From assembly GCA_019915135.1 (NCBI GenBank), contig JAHLMK010000020.1, positions 806,001-870,000 of the forward strand: 64,000 nucleotides of DNA, given 5' to 3'. Below the pieces are notes generated by a model, which saw only the letters and a program-made list of their open reading frames with translations, did not search any database and was not told where the DNA came from. The translations under genes were made by a program, and so were the position numbers. Positions 36,701 to 46,640 of this stretch are shown piece by piece. This DNA is from Strobilurus pachycystidiatus (Eukaryota; Basidiomycota; Agaricomycetes; Agaricales; Physalacriaceae). Within the stretch, counting starts at the first letter, position 1, and each line of letters opens with the position of its first letter.

Positions 36701-38239
36701 ACATTACGTCGAAATGATACGCCGATATGGAACGACTGACTCGTATAGCACACAGATTGTAAGCTTACGCCTGCTTCTTCATATTGCGAGATACGCTAAC
36801 AATCAAAAAGGGCGAAGCAGAGCATCGTCGAGTCAAGAAATTTTACATTCGGACCAACAAGGTTCGTGCGAGTCTTCAGATCGCCCGACACGAGCGGCGC
36901 CAGCGTCTACTGCATGCCATGACTATCAAGATGAAACGGCAGTACCATTCTGGTCCTGTCACTCGGGGCAAGCGTCAGTCCATGGTCCTGGCCTTCACCG
37001 ATTCCGAACCTCTTCCAAAGTCGAATCCGTCTGCTCCCTATCACGTATCAAACTCTGGCAAATTCTCCGATGATATCACTGCATGGTTGAGTGCAAACCA
37101 AGATGATCAGGCTATTGTTGTAGATGCCTTCAACTGCTGAAGTTATGGCTTTGTACTGACTATACACTTAGAACTTCGTCCCGAAACTCAAGAACCACAT
37201 CCTGGCACGCATCCTTGGCGGAGATGACGAGGACGACTTCAACGAAGAAGATAGAGCAACGATCTACTTTGTCAACAATCGCATCTACAAGCACAAGGTA
37301 ATTCGCTTCAACTATACGACATATGATGTCCGCCGAAACCAGGACTCGTGTAATCCGCGAACACAGTCCAACATCATGGTGCTGAACCCAAGTGAAGACA
37401 AGGAAGAGCATCCATACTGGTATGCGCGCCTTATTGGTGTTTTCCATATCTTCGTTCTTCACAAGGGTCCTCTGGCGAAGACACATGCTGTACAGAGATT
37501 TGACCTTCTCTGGGTTCGATGGTATGGCTCTGACGATCGCCAGACAAAGCGCGGACTTCATGTCAATCGAATGCCACGCATCGGCTTTGTACCTGCTGAT
37601 TCAGACAGTGCCTTCAACTTTCTTGATCCCAACCTCGTTCTTCGTGCATGTCATCTCGTACCTGGATTTGCCTACGGACGAGACATCAATGACCTTCGCC
37701 ACTCCATCGCTCGACAGCCTTCTGAGCGCGACATGGACTGGGCATATTACTATGTCAATATGTACGTTCTTTGCTCCATCCTTCGAACTATACTAACCAC
37801 ACGCAGGTGGGTCGACCGCGACATGCTCATGCGCTTCTGTGGTGGTGGGGTTGGACATAAGGGCACTCGACATGCAACCAAGCTACTTGAGAAGCAAAAT
37901 ACCAAGCCCACCGATGAGGATATGGATACCGAGTCCGACAATGCCGATGATGACAGCGACGTGGAATGGAACGGCGTTAAGGCTGGCAAGTTGGACGAGG
38001 ATGCTTTGAGTGCTGGTAGTGGGAGCAACACTGAGGGTCTCGACAATGCGGAGGATGACTCGGAGGAGGATGAAGGGAGTGGGAGTGAGGCAGATGGTCT
38101 CGAGGATGCAGAGGACGGCTCTGAGGAGGATGGAGGCAGTGGGAGCGATGCAGATGGGCTCGAGGACGCGGAGAATGACGTGGAGGATCTTGACGACGAC
38201 GCAGACGTCGATATTTATGAAGGATATGCGACCCCATAG
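33744..38239 (+). CDS. Plavaka-like (CACTA superfamily) transposase
   Basis: Multi-exon. An N-terminal C2HC finger (CRDCNVDFKPGRGISRHRTTC broken as CRDC...H....C, 33,756-33,820) is followed by a basic linker and a Pro-rich region. The core has MFYSDSTHLANFGTAALWP, WFGNLSKYVRGKPSAFAAHH (35,170-35,226), CPRCNIERNQVPEMG, LLAVDLMHEFELGVWKSL (35,925-35,980), then across a 47-base intron (GTACGT...CGCAG) RQVPTFGRSTIRRF, KKLAARDFEDILQ, WSLTTYKWHALGHYVEMI and GEAEHRRVKKFY, then the C-terminal QRFDLLWVRWYG block. The C-terminus is a run of Asp/Glu/Gly repeats (37,900-38,230). All frame changes that I checked can be explained by introns, so the gene looks intact. Superfamily assignment is from family memory plus the CACTA-type ends around it. 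Confidence 0.7.
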
Positions 38240-38473
38240 ATCACATGTACATCTGACGGAACATGCATCTCGTATGTCCTCACATGGACTCAAGTACCTC
38301 ATACTACCTTTTACACTTGAGTGGACCTTATAGCCCGTCATGAGCTGCCTCATATGGTGGGAGCGAGTTGTATGGACCTTAAATGCTCTTGTAAGGTGCC
38401 TCGGACATTGTGATTATCTATGTGGTATATAGGCAGCTCACGACCGACAAGGTTTTTTGCTGATGTAGTGGGT

Positions 38474-39191
38474 CCGCCGGTTCTGGGATATCGCGCGTGT
38501 GGAAGCCCAATCCCGAGTCAAGGCGAAGCGACTCGAGGATGATGCAGTTTTGCAGCAGACGCATGAACACTACGACATCAGAGGTCGGTTCGCAATACGG
38601 TATGCAAAGTTCCCTGATCTGTGCCCAAGGAAGATCAAGAATTCGCCGATGCCCTTCCAGCGTCACTTTTGTCAAGCGCGGGCACACGCTGAACGCAGTA
38701 ATGGTGGGCAACTCCTCTGCGGGGGGTAAATCCCCTTCAACGAATGGTTCAAGGAAGTCGATGTGCAAGTTTTCAAGAAGGGGTAGACGGGAGTGTAGAC
38801 GAGTAAGGTAGTCTTCGGCATCATGAAGCTTTTCCATGCGAAGACTTCGCCAGCGATGTGACTGGGTAAAGAGTCGAAGCAGCATTTGACTGCGCGTTGT
38901 CTCCGCATCCAGTTGTTCACGGGCTGTGAATCGCGAGCGGCCAGGTGGCGAAAGATCGCCGTCGAAGATGTCAACGTCCAGACAGTGCTGCCCCGAGCAG
39001 CGCAGAGCAACGTCAAGATGCTCCATAGTGGATGGCCCACATAAGATTGACGGTATGCGACAAAATTCGAGGCGCAGGCGCGAGCATATCAAGGGCGCGG
39101 AATGGACTGCGAAGCGCCAGGTTCGACACACTTGTCCGAGCGCCCAATGCGGGGCATACATCGTGTACGCGTCTCCGTCGTCGGAAGGCAT
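38474..39191 (-). pseudogene. F-box/LRR gene, middle third (piece 2 of 3)
   Basis: Read from 39191 downward: MPSDDGDAYTMYAPHWALG then QVCRTWRFAVHSAPLICSRL, the segment that follows the F-box in these proteins (L..VCR.WR..A...P.LWS), then LRR blocks (LPLLENLHIDFLEPF, VCPRLTKVTLEGHRRI, LLQNCIILESLRLDSG). It stops being F-box-like at RDIPEPADP where the CACTA-like element begins. The start joins in frame to the F-box piece at 41,339-41,613 when the 39,192-41,338 insertion and one AT copy are removed. Confidence 0.8.
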
Positions 39192-39569
39192 CAGTGAATT
39201 CCCGAAAGTCTGAGGAGTCTGTGACAGACTCCTCAGACTCATATGCTCGGGTCTGACTACAGACCCGAGCCTCCTAAAATTACAGCCAAGAGTCTGGCAC
39301 TATACCCAGTACATATTCAGACTCCTCTCATACCCAAATCCCATCCATGCCTTAATTCAGACCGAGCAGTTATGGGGTTTGTCAAAAAGAATTCATTTGC
39401 GGTGAGGTAGTCGTACAAGGAGGACATGTAGGTAAGGTACGCGTATGTGTAAACTACTGAATCACCGTTGGCTCTGAGTCGCAGTTCAAGTAAGGCGCGT
39501 GCTCCCCGTCGTCCGCATGTACTCGTGGCGGTCCTGACTAGCTCAGCGTCATGACATGGTAAGGTTCAT

Positions 39570-40035
39570 GAATGCTCACCTATCGTCGCATGGCCGTGGT
39601 CATCCTCGCCAAAATGATTTTCGCCGTCGTTGTGGGATCTCGGTGCTGCGGTTGCGGCGCTCGTGATCTGCTCGGGTTGCAGTCGCCGTGTCCTCGAGAG
39701 CTGGTGCCGTCGTTGCTATCCTTGCATGCTTCCTTACCAGCAGGCTCGTGTCCTCGTCGTTGTCGTCGTGGCCGCAGCATCTTTATGTGCACTGTGCTCG
39801 TCGTCATCGTCGCTGTCCTTGCCGTTCGTCGTCGACGTCGGCGTCCTCGTCCTTGTTGCTGTCTTCGTCCTCGCCTCGTCCTCGTCGCTCTCCTCGTCCT
39901 CGTTGCGGAAGTCGTCGTCGTCGCCGTTTTCGCGTGCTCGTCCTCGTCCTCATCGCTGTTTTGGAATGCTCGTCCTCGTTCTCGTGTGCTCCTTGTCGTC
40001 GTCGTCGTCGTCGTCAGTCTTCGTCTGCTCATAGC
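39570..40035. repeat. CGTCCTC/CGTCGT low-complexity tract
   Basis: A polypyrimidine-like run of TCGTC, CTCGTCC and CGTCGTCGT words. All six frames remain open over hundreds of bases only because of this composition; the resulting Arg/Thr- or Val/Cys-rich proteins are not credible genes. Confidence 0.7.
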
Positions 40036-40114
40036 GGCGTAGCCGACCGGGCTTGTGTAGGGACATTGGGGGATGAGGGAAAGAATCCGAAAGATTTCGG
40101 GGCAGCCGAAAAAT

Positions 40115-41002
40115 AGCCAGGTAACCTGGCCTCCTCGGTATGAGCAGGACTCGATACAGGAGGCCAGGTAAATCTGAGTTTAAATTTGGCGTGAACATTT
40201 TTTGGCTCTGTTTGGCGACTGCGGATGGAGCGGTCCGAACGTTTTATATACCATATACGGACGAGGAAGTTGAGGCTCACCGTTCACGTCGCGTAGTACC
40301 GCGACAGCATGGAGAAACCCTCCGGAACCGGGGATTACAGTGTTGCCACACCTGATAGACCCATCTCCGACCTTGTTTACCTTTAACTGATGTAACATCG
40401 GCCGCAGACCAGCCATCGGTAGCCCTCAATTCTGTTAGGGAATCTCTGAGGTAGAGCACCAATATCCACAATATAAATGAGTCAATCCATCAGCAAATGT
40501 TCCTCGGATAGCATTGCAGATCACTCAAAGGTCCAGGACACTTTGCATCTCTGTGTTGACACGCCCTTCTCTGGGCTGCAATGATCAGCTAATTGGGCTT
40601 GCAAGCATTGGAGAATCAGTCGCAGTCAGCCGACATATTGACGGAGGATATTTTCCCAAACCTACGCTCAAGATTCTCGGGGTCCACCGGCCCAGCAGGG
40701 AACGTATTAGAGAGTATGTCAGAGGAGTTAGCTAGATTTTTTCTACTGCCAAAAAGATTGAATATAGCTACAACGGGGTCTTAGATACTCTACTAGGGTT
40801 CAATACTTCCAGAGAGCGTCAAATAGTGTTGTGAAAGCTGTGGCGTAAAATTGCGTCCATATATGGTATATAAAACGTTCGGACCGTTCCATCCGCAGTC
40901 GCCAAACAGAGCCAAAAGATGTTCACGCCAAATTTAAACTCAGATTTACCTGGCCTCCTGTATCGAGTCCTGCTCATACCGAGGAGGCCAGGTTATCGGG
41001 CT
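40115..41002. mobile_element. Long-TIR MULE MITE with 11-bp TSD
   Basis: About 150-base terminal inverted repeats (40,115 to about 40,265 and about 40,855-41,002) share the block TAACCTGGCCTCCTCGGTAT, the GATGTTCACGCC/GGCGTGAACAT region and CGTTTTATATACCATATA. The direct repeat AGCCGAAAAAT lies at 40104-40114 and 41003-41013, an 11-bp target duplication. No coding sequence; 888 bases. It is nested in the CAGTGAAT element, so it is younger than that insertion. Confidence 0.85.
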
Positions 41003-41338
41003 AGCCGAAAAATTCAACACGCACGTGCGATCACGTCATCAAATCGAAACGGACTTGGCGATTTTTCTCTCAGTCTGCCAAGTCGCCAGCGGCCACCATG
41101 GCACCGGCATCCTTATCAATGAATGTCTCCGCACAGCAGGGATATTTGAGACGTCAAGCATGCCCATCTATCGTAGTCCCAGTTCAATGTATGATTATGA
41201 CTCAAAAATTGTAAATTACAGAAGTATAGAGAATCTCGGAGAGTCTGAGAGAGTCTGGGAAGAGTCTGGAGAATTTCTCCATACCCGCCATACTTCCTCA
41301 GACTCGTCATACCCGCCCAGACTTTCGGAGATTCACTG

Positions 41339-41613
41339 ATGGGGTGACGGGAGGAGAGATAGAGATGTTTGAATACTTCGGACCACAGTTCAAGTGGGAG
41401 GGTGCGCCGGGGAGATATGAGGTCCTTGTAATGTCGCTGGGCTGCTCGAAGAGCATTGCGCTCTCGCGTGACAGATGTGAGCGTCTCACGCAAGGTCTGT
41501 AGCTGCGACTCGACGCGTTCTATGTCTCCGCATATGTTTCCTAGGATTTCTCCCTGAATAAACGATGCTTCCTCGTCAGTTGGGGGGAGGTTGGATGTAC
41601 GACGGGGTTGCAT
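41339..41613 (-). pseudogene. F-box/LRR gene, N-terminal piece with the F-box (piece 1 of 3)
   Basis: The start MQPRRTSNLPPTDEEASFIQ at 41613 is followed by a heptad-like coiled coil (ERVESQLQTLRETLTSVTRE) and RRTLPLELWSEVFKHL, the F-box core (LP.EL..EIF). It breaks at SSRHP where the CAGTGAAT element starts. A coiled coil before the F-box is the usual layout of basidiomycete F-box proteins. The start codon lies within a few bases of the copia fragment on the other strand, so the promoter was probably destroyed as well. Confidence 0.8.
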
Positions 41614-41995
41614 TCACCACAGCCCTGAATCGTCTCAAGGCCTACACGGGCCGGATCAAGCAGCAGGAAGCAGAGGAGGAGACGGCTCAGGCACTCGCAG
41701 CCCAGGCCCTGTCTGTGCAGGCTCAAGTCAAGGCTCGCATCGAGGCGCTCACCGCTGGCACTGCCATGATGTGCAGTAACTGTGGGAAGAAGGGTCACAC
41801 AGTCGAGAGATGTTGGGCCAAGGGTGGCGGGAGCGAGGGGAAGGCGCCTAAGTGGTTTGGCAAGAAGAGAGCCATCACTGCCAACAGCGCTACCACCCCC
41901 GAGTCTACTCCCGTCACGGCCTCCTTCGTCGCCGCTGGTCCTACCTACGTCCTTGCTGCCACTGTCAGTCCTGAAGGTGGACGTCCACCTGTGGC
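41606..41995 (+). pseudogene. Ty1/copia gag fragment with CCHC knuckle
   Basis: The frame includes ALNRLKAYTGRIKQQEAEEE and CSNCGKKGHTVERCWAKGGG, a retroviral-type CCHC zinc knuckle (C..C....H....C), followed by WFGKKRA. The 5' part of gag is missing at the boundary to the F-box piece. At 41,996 it is cut by an AT-rich MITE; downstream copia sequence resumes after 42,655. Confidence 0.75.
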
Positions 41996-42655
41996 TGTAG
42001 TACTTTGTATAACCTGCTGGCACTAGCCAGAATTAAATCATTCACCTAACGTGGATCTAGCCATGAAGCCTGGCTAGAGCCAGACAAATGAAACCGTTAC
42101 GAGGTCATGTGATAGGTTAGGTTAAAGTCATGTGATTAGTATTAAATACACTTAAATATTAAATTACATAATTGACCTTGTGTTATTGTATATAAAGGCT
42201 TAGGTTGCGATGAGCAACCTAAGCCTGATTTAAGATAGTGTTTAATGTTGACCGGTTAGGGTTAGGTTGGGGTTGGTTGGGGTTGTCTCGGGGGGTTGAA
42301 AACGTTTTTTTATGAGGGGAAGAATGATGAAGCAATAATAAGAAGCAAATTAATTAATTTTAAGTGCTGCCTATTATGGTAATTGGCCTACTCTGTGGCT
42401 GCTTCAAAATGCAGAACTACATATCATGTCATCAAATGTCTCTATATGATATGTAAATACATGATGATGTTATTAATTATAGTAAATTATATATTTGTTG
42501 TTATTATGTTATAAGTATTATTTTGGTACAAATGCTCTATATTGCTGAGTCAGCCGACATGTAATACGACACTCTACAAGCCTTCCTGGCTAGTGCCACA
42601 TTCGATAAATTAAATGCTTCTGGCTACAGCCAGGAAGAAAAGGCAAAATACTACA
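41996..42655. mobile_element. AT-rich MITE inserted in copia gag
   Basis: The ends are TGTAGTACTTTG (left) and inverted TGTAGTATTTTG (right). The flanks CTGTGGC (41,989-41,995) and CTATGGC (42,657-42,663) differ by one base and may be a degraded 7-8-bp TSD as in hAT elements. Inside, GGCACTAGCCAG and TGGCTACAGCCAGG make small stems. GGTTAGGGTTAGG (about 42,257-42,269) is a short telomere-like word followed by GGTTGGGGTTGG variants. AT-rich and without coding sequence. Confidence 0.65.
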
Positions 42656-42763
42656 GCTATGGCTCGGACGTCCTTCTTCGAGCTCACTTCAAAGTGCTGA
42701 CTCCTCTTCTACCAGATGTCAACGGAAGTCTGATTCTGTTTTGAGCAGGGGAGTTACAGCGAG

Positions 42764-43203
42764 TAGAGATCTTCACGAGTCATTAGAAGTAGAGGATATC
42801 CTTGATCCGAACTTTGACTTTGATCCGAAGTTCAAATCATCAACATGTCAATGATCCGAACCTAAGGATCATTGTAAGGATCAAGGTTCATTCACTGAAG
42901 GTAAAAATCATTGAAGGATCATTGTTGAATCATTAACTTTATGCAAATACAAGTATAGAAAAGCTTCCACAGTACTTAAACAGCTTTCAATGATACATAT
43001 TGATGATTATGCATGCATATTCTATCAGACATCAGACATCTATCACCCAAACATAGAAGGATCATTCAATGATCCTTGATTTGAACTGCTCAATGATCCA
43101 AACTTAAGAATCATTGAAAGGATCAAGGTTTATTTAGTTTTGGAGAGGATATCCTCTTTGAGGATCAAGGTTCAGATCATTGAATAACTCGTGGGGATCT
43201 CTA
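42764..43203. mobile_element. hAT-type MITE, copy 1, with perfect 8-bp TSD
   Basis: TIRs TAGAGATCTTCACGAGT (left) and inverted TAGAGATCCCCACGAGT (right). TSD ACAGCGAG at 42756-42763 and 43204-43211. The 440-base inside is built from GGATCATTGAA/TTCAATGATCC palindromic words. It is inserted in the copia gag-pol frame: removing the element and one TSD joins GVTASEKKDD in frame. A second copy lies at 48,048-48,463. Confidence 0.9.
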
Positions 43204-44976
43204 ACAGCGAGTGAGAAGAAGGATGACTACATAGATCTTCACACTGTCTACTGTCAGTGTTCCCCAGTCATCGCCAATATCACTCGACCTTCATCTCATT
43301 TCCACATGTTCATGGACTCAGGCGCCTCAGAGCATTGCATACCTGATCGCTCAAGGTTTATCAAGTTTGCGGACGCAGACGAGGCTAATGGCTCGACTGC
43401 AATCAAAGATGGAGGCGATTTCAAGGTGCTTGGTCGCGGAACAGTTCAATTCCGTACGCACATCAGTGGCAAGCCGCGTAACATCGTTCTTAAAGATGTG
43501 GTGTACACACCAGTGTTGGCGCACAACCTCATCTCCATCACGACTCTCGATCTGTTGGGGTATCATGGGGTGTTTGGCGATGGCAAACTTGTCATCCAAT
43601 CCAAAGGGGGCAACACACCTATATTTGAAGGTGTGATGGTTCCGGAGACAGCGTTGCGGAAGATGTACCGCATTGATGTTCTCCCCGATGAGCCTGGTCA
43701 CGTAATGGCAGCAACTGCTCGTTCTCATGAGAAGCCAACTGATCTCGAGACGATGCACCGACGTCTTGGCCACGCCGACACTCAGCAAATCCTGCAAATG
43801 ATGTCAAAAAACCTGGTCGACGGTATCAAGATCACCAATCGAGCTCTGTCGGGGAAGTGCGTGAATTGCATCTACAGAAAGCATACACGGCGCCCATTCG
43901 ATGAAGTGGTGATTCCAGAAGAGGAGGTTCTTGCTCGCGTGCACCTAGACCTTTGGGGTAAAGCTAGGACACGAAGTCACGGCGGGGCCTACTATCTGAT
44001 GACCTGCACAGATGGCGCGTGCTCGTATCCCGAGTACGACTCCAATCCGCTCATTGACTCCGCCGATCAACCCCAGCCTGATCCCATCACCTCGGACCCT
44101 TCTCCGGACACCATTGGCTCCGCAAAGCCTGCAAAAGATCCCGAACCGCCTCTTCCTCGAGAACACGACATTGAACGCGACCTAGACCCTGCACCACCTC
44201 CTGGACCCCCACCTGCACCGGATCCGGCACCACCTGCGCCGCCTGCTCTGCGTCGGTCTGCTCGCCATGCCAAACCATCGGCTATTGCCAGGCGCGCAGA
44301 CATGTTTGAGCAGCTCGAGGCCGAGGCGGCTGCTGAGGGAGCAGACTGGGCTACAGATGTACCCATTGCCAACACTGCCGAAGTCGGACCCTGGGCATTC
44401 CTCGCGGACTTTGACCCCGAATCACATTGCGTCCCGCAGACATACGAGGAGGCGATGAAGGATCCGGAGTTATGGAAGCCGGCGATGGATGCAGAGATTG
44501 TGATGCTGGAGAGTCGAGAGGTCTGGCGCCTTGTGGAACCGCCAGAGGATGCCCATGTCATGGATGGAAGGTGGGTATACGCGAACAAGTACGACGGTGC
44601 TGGACATATCACGAAACAAAAAGGACGCTTTGTACTCCGCAGATACGATCAAATCGAGGGTCTTGAATATGATAAAACCTGGGGTGGCGTGGTACGATTC
44701 GAATCCTGGAGGATGTTGCTTGCGATTGCAGCTCGTAAGCGGCTGACGCCGTTCCAGATCGACTTCACGGGGGCCTACTTGAATGGCAAGATGGATAAGG
44801 TTGTGTACATGCGACAACCAAAAGGGTTTGTCAAGCCGGGGAAGGAGCATCTAGTACGCATTCTCGACAAACCGCTCTACGGCGCCATGCAAGCTGGCAA
44901 TATCTGGTACAACACCTTCTCTAATAGCTACTACGAGATGGGCTATCATAGGACCGATGATAATGCCTATAAGAGG
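43204..44976 (+). pseudogene. Ty1/copia pol remnant (protease, GAG-pre-integrase, part of RT)
   Basis: FMDSGASEHCIPD (43,312-43,350) is the aspartic-protease site. MHRRLGHADTQQILQM and KCVNCIYRKHTR form the GAG-pre-integrase zinc region, and HLDLWGKARTRSHGG begins the integrase. After CTDG (about 44,020) most of the integrase is missing and the frame goes straight into the Pro-rich linker and RT (ELWKPAMDAEIVML, TPFQIDFTGAYLNGKMD, LDKPLYGAMQ). RT ends at about 44,976 where unrelated AATGCGGACA-repeat sequence starts. The internal deletion, the two MITE hits and the loss of both LTRs show a dead element. Confidence 0.85.
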
Positions 44977-45260
44977 TCAGAATGGAAATGCGGACAAATT
45001 TCTGACTTTTGGACCCAAATGTTGGCCCAGAATGCGGACAAATGGGACCCCAAGATCCCAAGGTCAGCCCAAAATGCGGACAACACTCAGGTGAGTCAGG
45101 GATGAGTATCAATGAGTGAGGCTGCAGCATACTATTTCGGGGGAACAATGGGCGGGAGCACGTGGTCACGCCCCAGGCGGGCAAAAAATTGTGCTAATCG
45201 GGATATTTTGCGCCTGACAGGGTCATGTCAGCCCTGAATGCGGACAGATCTGGTGGCATA
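44977..45260. repeat. AATGCGGACA-word repeat joined to copia RT
   Basis: AATGCGGACA occurs at about 44,988, 45,035, 45,077 and 45,236 with CCCAAGATCCCAAGG-type spacers. It begins where RT homology ends, so it is probably the end of another inserted element whose other end I cannot place. Confidence 0.45.
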
Positions 45261-45410
45261 GCCGCCGAGAAAAATGCTACATGTTTCTTCAAAAATATTA
45301 ATGACTGAAATACTATAAAGAGGCATAAATTTTTTCATCGTAATAATTGTGATGAAAACTTCAAAATCAAGAATGATGAATTAGTTCAACTTGTATAAAA
45401 CATATATATA

Positions 45411-46118
45411 TAGGGTTTAAAAGTCCGGTCCGGTCCGGTCTTTTGACCTCTGAGGTCATGGACTGGGGACTGGACCGGTCCAGAAAATTTCCAAATCTGG
45501 CTGGACCTAGGACTGGACTGGTTAGGACTGCAAAAACCGGTCCTAATCAGTCCGGTCTGCGGTCCTAAACCGGTCCAAGACCGGTCCAAAGGATCACGAG
45601 CCTAAATTTATATTTCTGCACATATTTGAGTAAGTTTACCATCATATAAGTTTACCAGATAGATCATATAGTCAATGACAGTGAAATGAATGATTAGTGA
45701 AGCTTGTATAATATGTTTTAGCCACAACAAGATGACATTTTCAAATGTAAGAGAGTATGTGCAGCTAAATGTACCATATGAGTATATAAGTCATGGAAAG
45801 TTTACCATAGGAACGCCTCAATGAGAGTAAGTTTACCATTGGACCGGTTAAGTCGAGGTAAGTTTACCATGGACTCATATATAACGACCCTTTTGAGGGA
45901 TATTTGACTGGTCCTAACTGAACCCTGAATAGACCGGTCCAAACCGGTCCTAGACCAGTCTTTACCAGTCCTAATAAATCTGGGTTGAGCTCTGGACCTA
46001 GGACCAGGACTGGTAGGACTGGTAGGACCGGTCCATGTTGGACTGGTCATGTGACCGGTCCAGTCCGGTCCAGTTCACCGGTCTTACCGGTCCACATGGA
46101 CTGGACTTTAAAACCCTA
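45411..46118. mobile_element. GGTCC-rich TIR element (possible hAT MITE)
   Basis: The ends TAGGGTTTAAAAGTCCGGTC and inverted TAGGGTTTTAAAGTCCAGTC lie in TATATATA flanks. The TSD is hidden in this AT repeat, but an 8-bp duplication is possible. The inside alternates GGACCGGTCC/GGTCCTAGGACC words with AGTTTACCAT repeats (45,620-45,870). No coding sequence. Confidence 0.6.
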
Positions 46119-46216
46119 TATATATATCAAAGGCAAAATTCCTCAAATATTTTCTATAACATAATCTGCTGAAAATTAACGATACTTAATAAATCAAAAA
46201 ATCATGAAAAGTATTA

Positions 46217-46640
46217 TTACTTTAAGGATATCTTGGAGTGCTGGTACAATATTCTAGAGCATCTGTACAATATTTTAATACATTTACATGATATTCTAAA
46301 ATATTTATGCAATGTTTTAGAATATTTACATGATATGTTGAAACATCCACATGATATCTTAGAACATTTACGCAACGTCTGTATAATATTCTTGAACATC
46401 CGCGTAACATCCTGGAACATCCGCGTGACATCCTGGAACATCCGCGTGACATCCTGGAACATCTGCACAATATTTTAGAACATCTGCACAATATTTTAGA
46501 ACATCTATGCAATTTATGTAATATCTGCAGGATATTTTGTAAGATCTTGAGACAGCTATGCAATACCTGTACATCATTCTTGAATATCTATCTGATATCT
46601 GGAATATTCACATAATATCTTAGAACATCTATGCACCATC
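46217..46640. repeat. 21-bp minisatellite
   Basis: Units of the type GAACATCCGCGTGACATCCTG repeat with a 21-base period, most regular at 46,395-46,460. Older, AT-richer variants (GAACATCTGCACAATATTTTA) lie on both sides. Open frames here are seven-residue repeats (RMFQDVT) without gene character. Confidence 0.8.

Larger units (their letters stand above)
31146..38470. mobile_element. CACTA-like (Plavaka-type) DNA transposon with two divergent genes, 7.3 kb
   Basis: Right end, read inward: CACTACATCAGCAAAAAACC (38470-38451). Left end: ACATCGCAAAAAAACC (31146-31161), the same without its first four bases. GGT on both sides (31143-31145, 38471-38473) fits the 3-bp target duplication of CACTA transposons. 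Subterminal words occur in opposite orientation on the two sides: ACCATATGAGG, CATATGAGG and CCATATAAGG at 31,264-31,336, and CCTCATATGG and CCTCATAC at 38,300-38,360. The element splits an F-box gene. Inside are a DUF6698-like gene (minus) and a Plavaka-like transposase (plus), starting about 380 bases apart and facing away from each other. The TIR pairing is short and imperfect on the left, so the exact end there is a proposal. Confidence 0.65.
39192..41338. mobile_element. CAGTGAAT-type TIR element, 2.1 kb including a nested MITE
   Basis: Left end CAGTGAATTCCCGAAAGTCT, right end inverted CAGTGAATCTCCGAAAGTCT, both bounded by AT (39190-39191, 41339-41340). Excision of the element and one AT restores the F-box protein frame exactly (RHP then MPSDD). 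Subterminal words GAGTCTG/CAGACTC occur many times near both ends (39,208-39,260 and 41,230-41,320). Short TSD plus subterminal repeats is the pattern of CACTA-like elements, but the TIR is not CACTA, so the superfamily is open. The interior holds a GTCCTCGTC-type low-complexity stretch (39,700-40,020) and a nested MULE MITE (40,115-41,002). No transposase is seen. Confidence 0.75.

Noticed and set aside
39572..40042. Overlapping 130-156-residue open frames on both strands
   Set aside because: They are translations of a CGTCCTC/CGTCGT low-complexity tract, not genes.
42253..42290. Telomere-like GGTTAGGGTTAGG and a similar word at 27,431
   Set aside because: Only two units each, inside a MITE and an intergenic region; no sign of a chromosome end or a telomere-repair scar.
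46217..46577. Open frames on both strands with RMFQDVT or HDILKYL repeats
   Set aside because: They are read-through of a 21-bp minisatellite.
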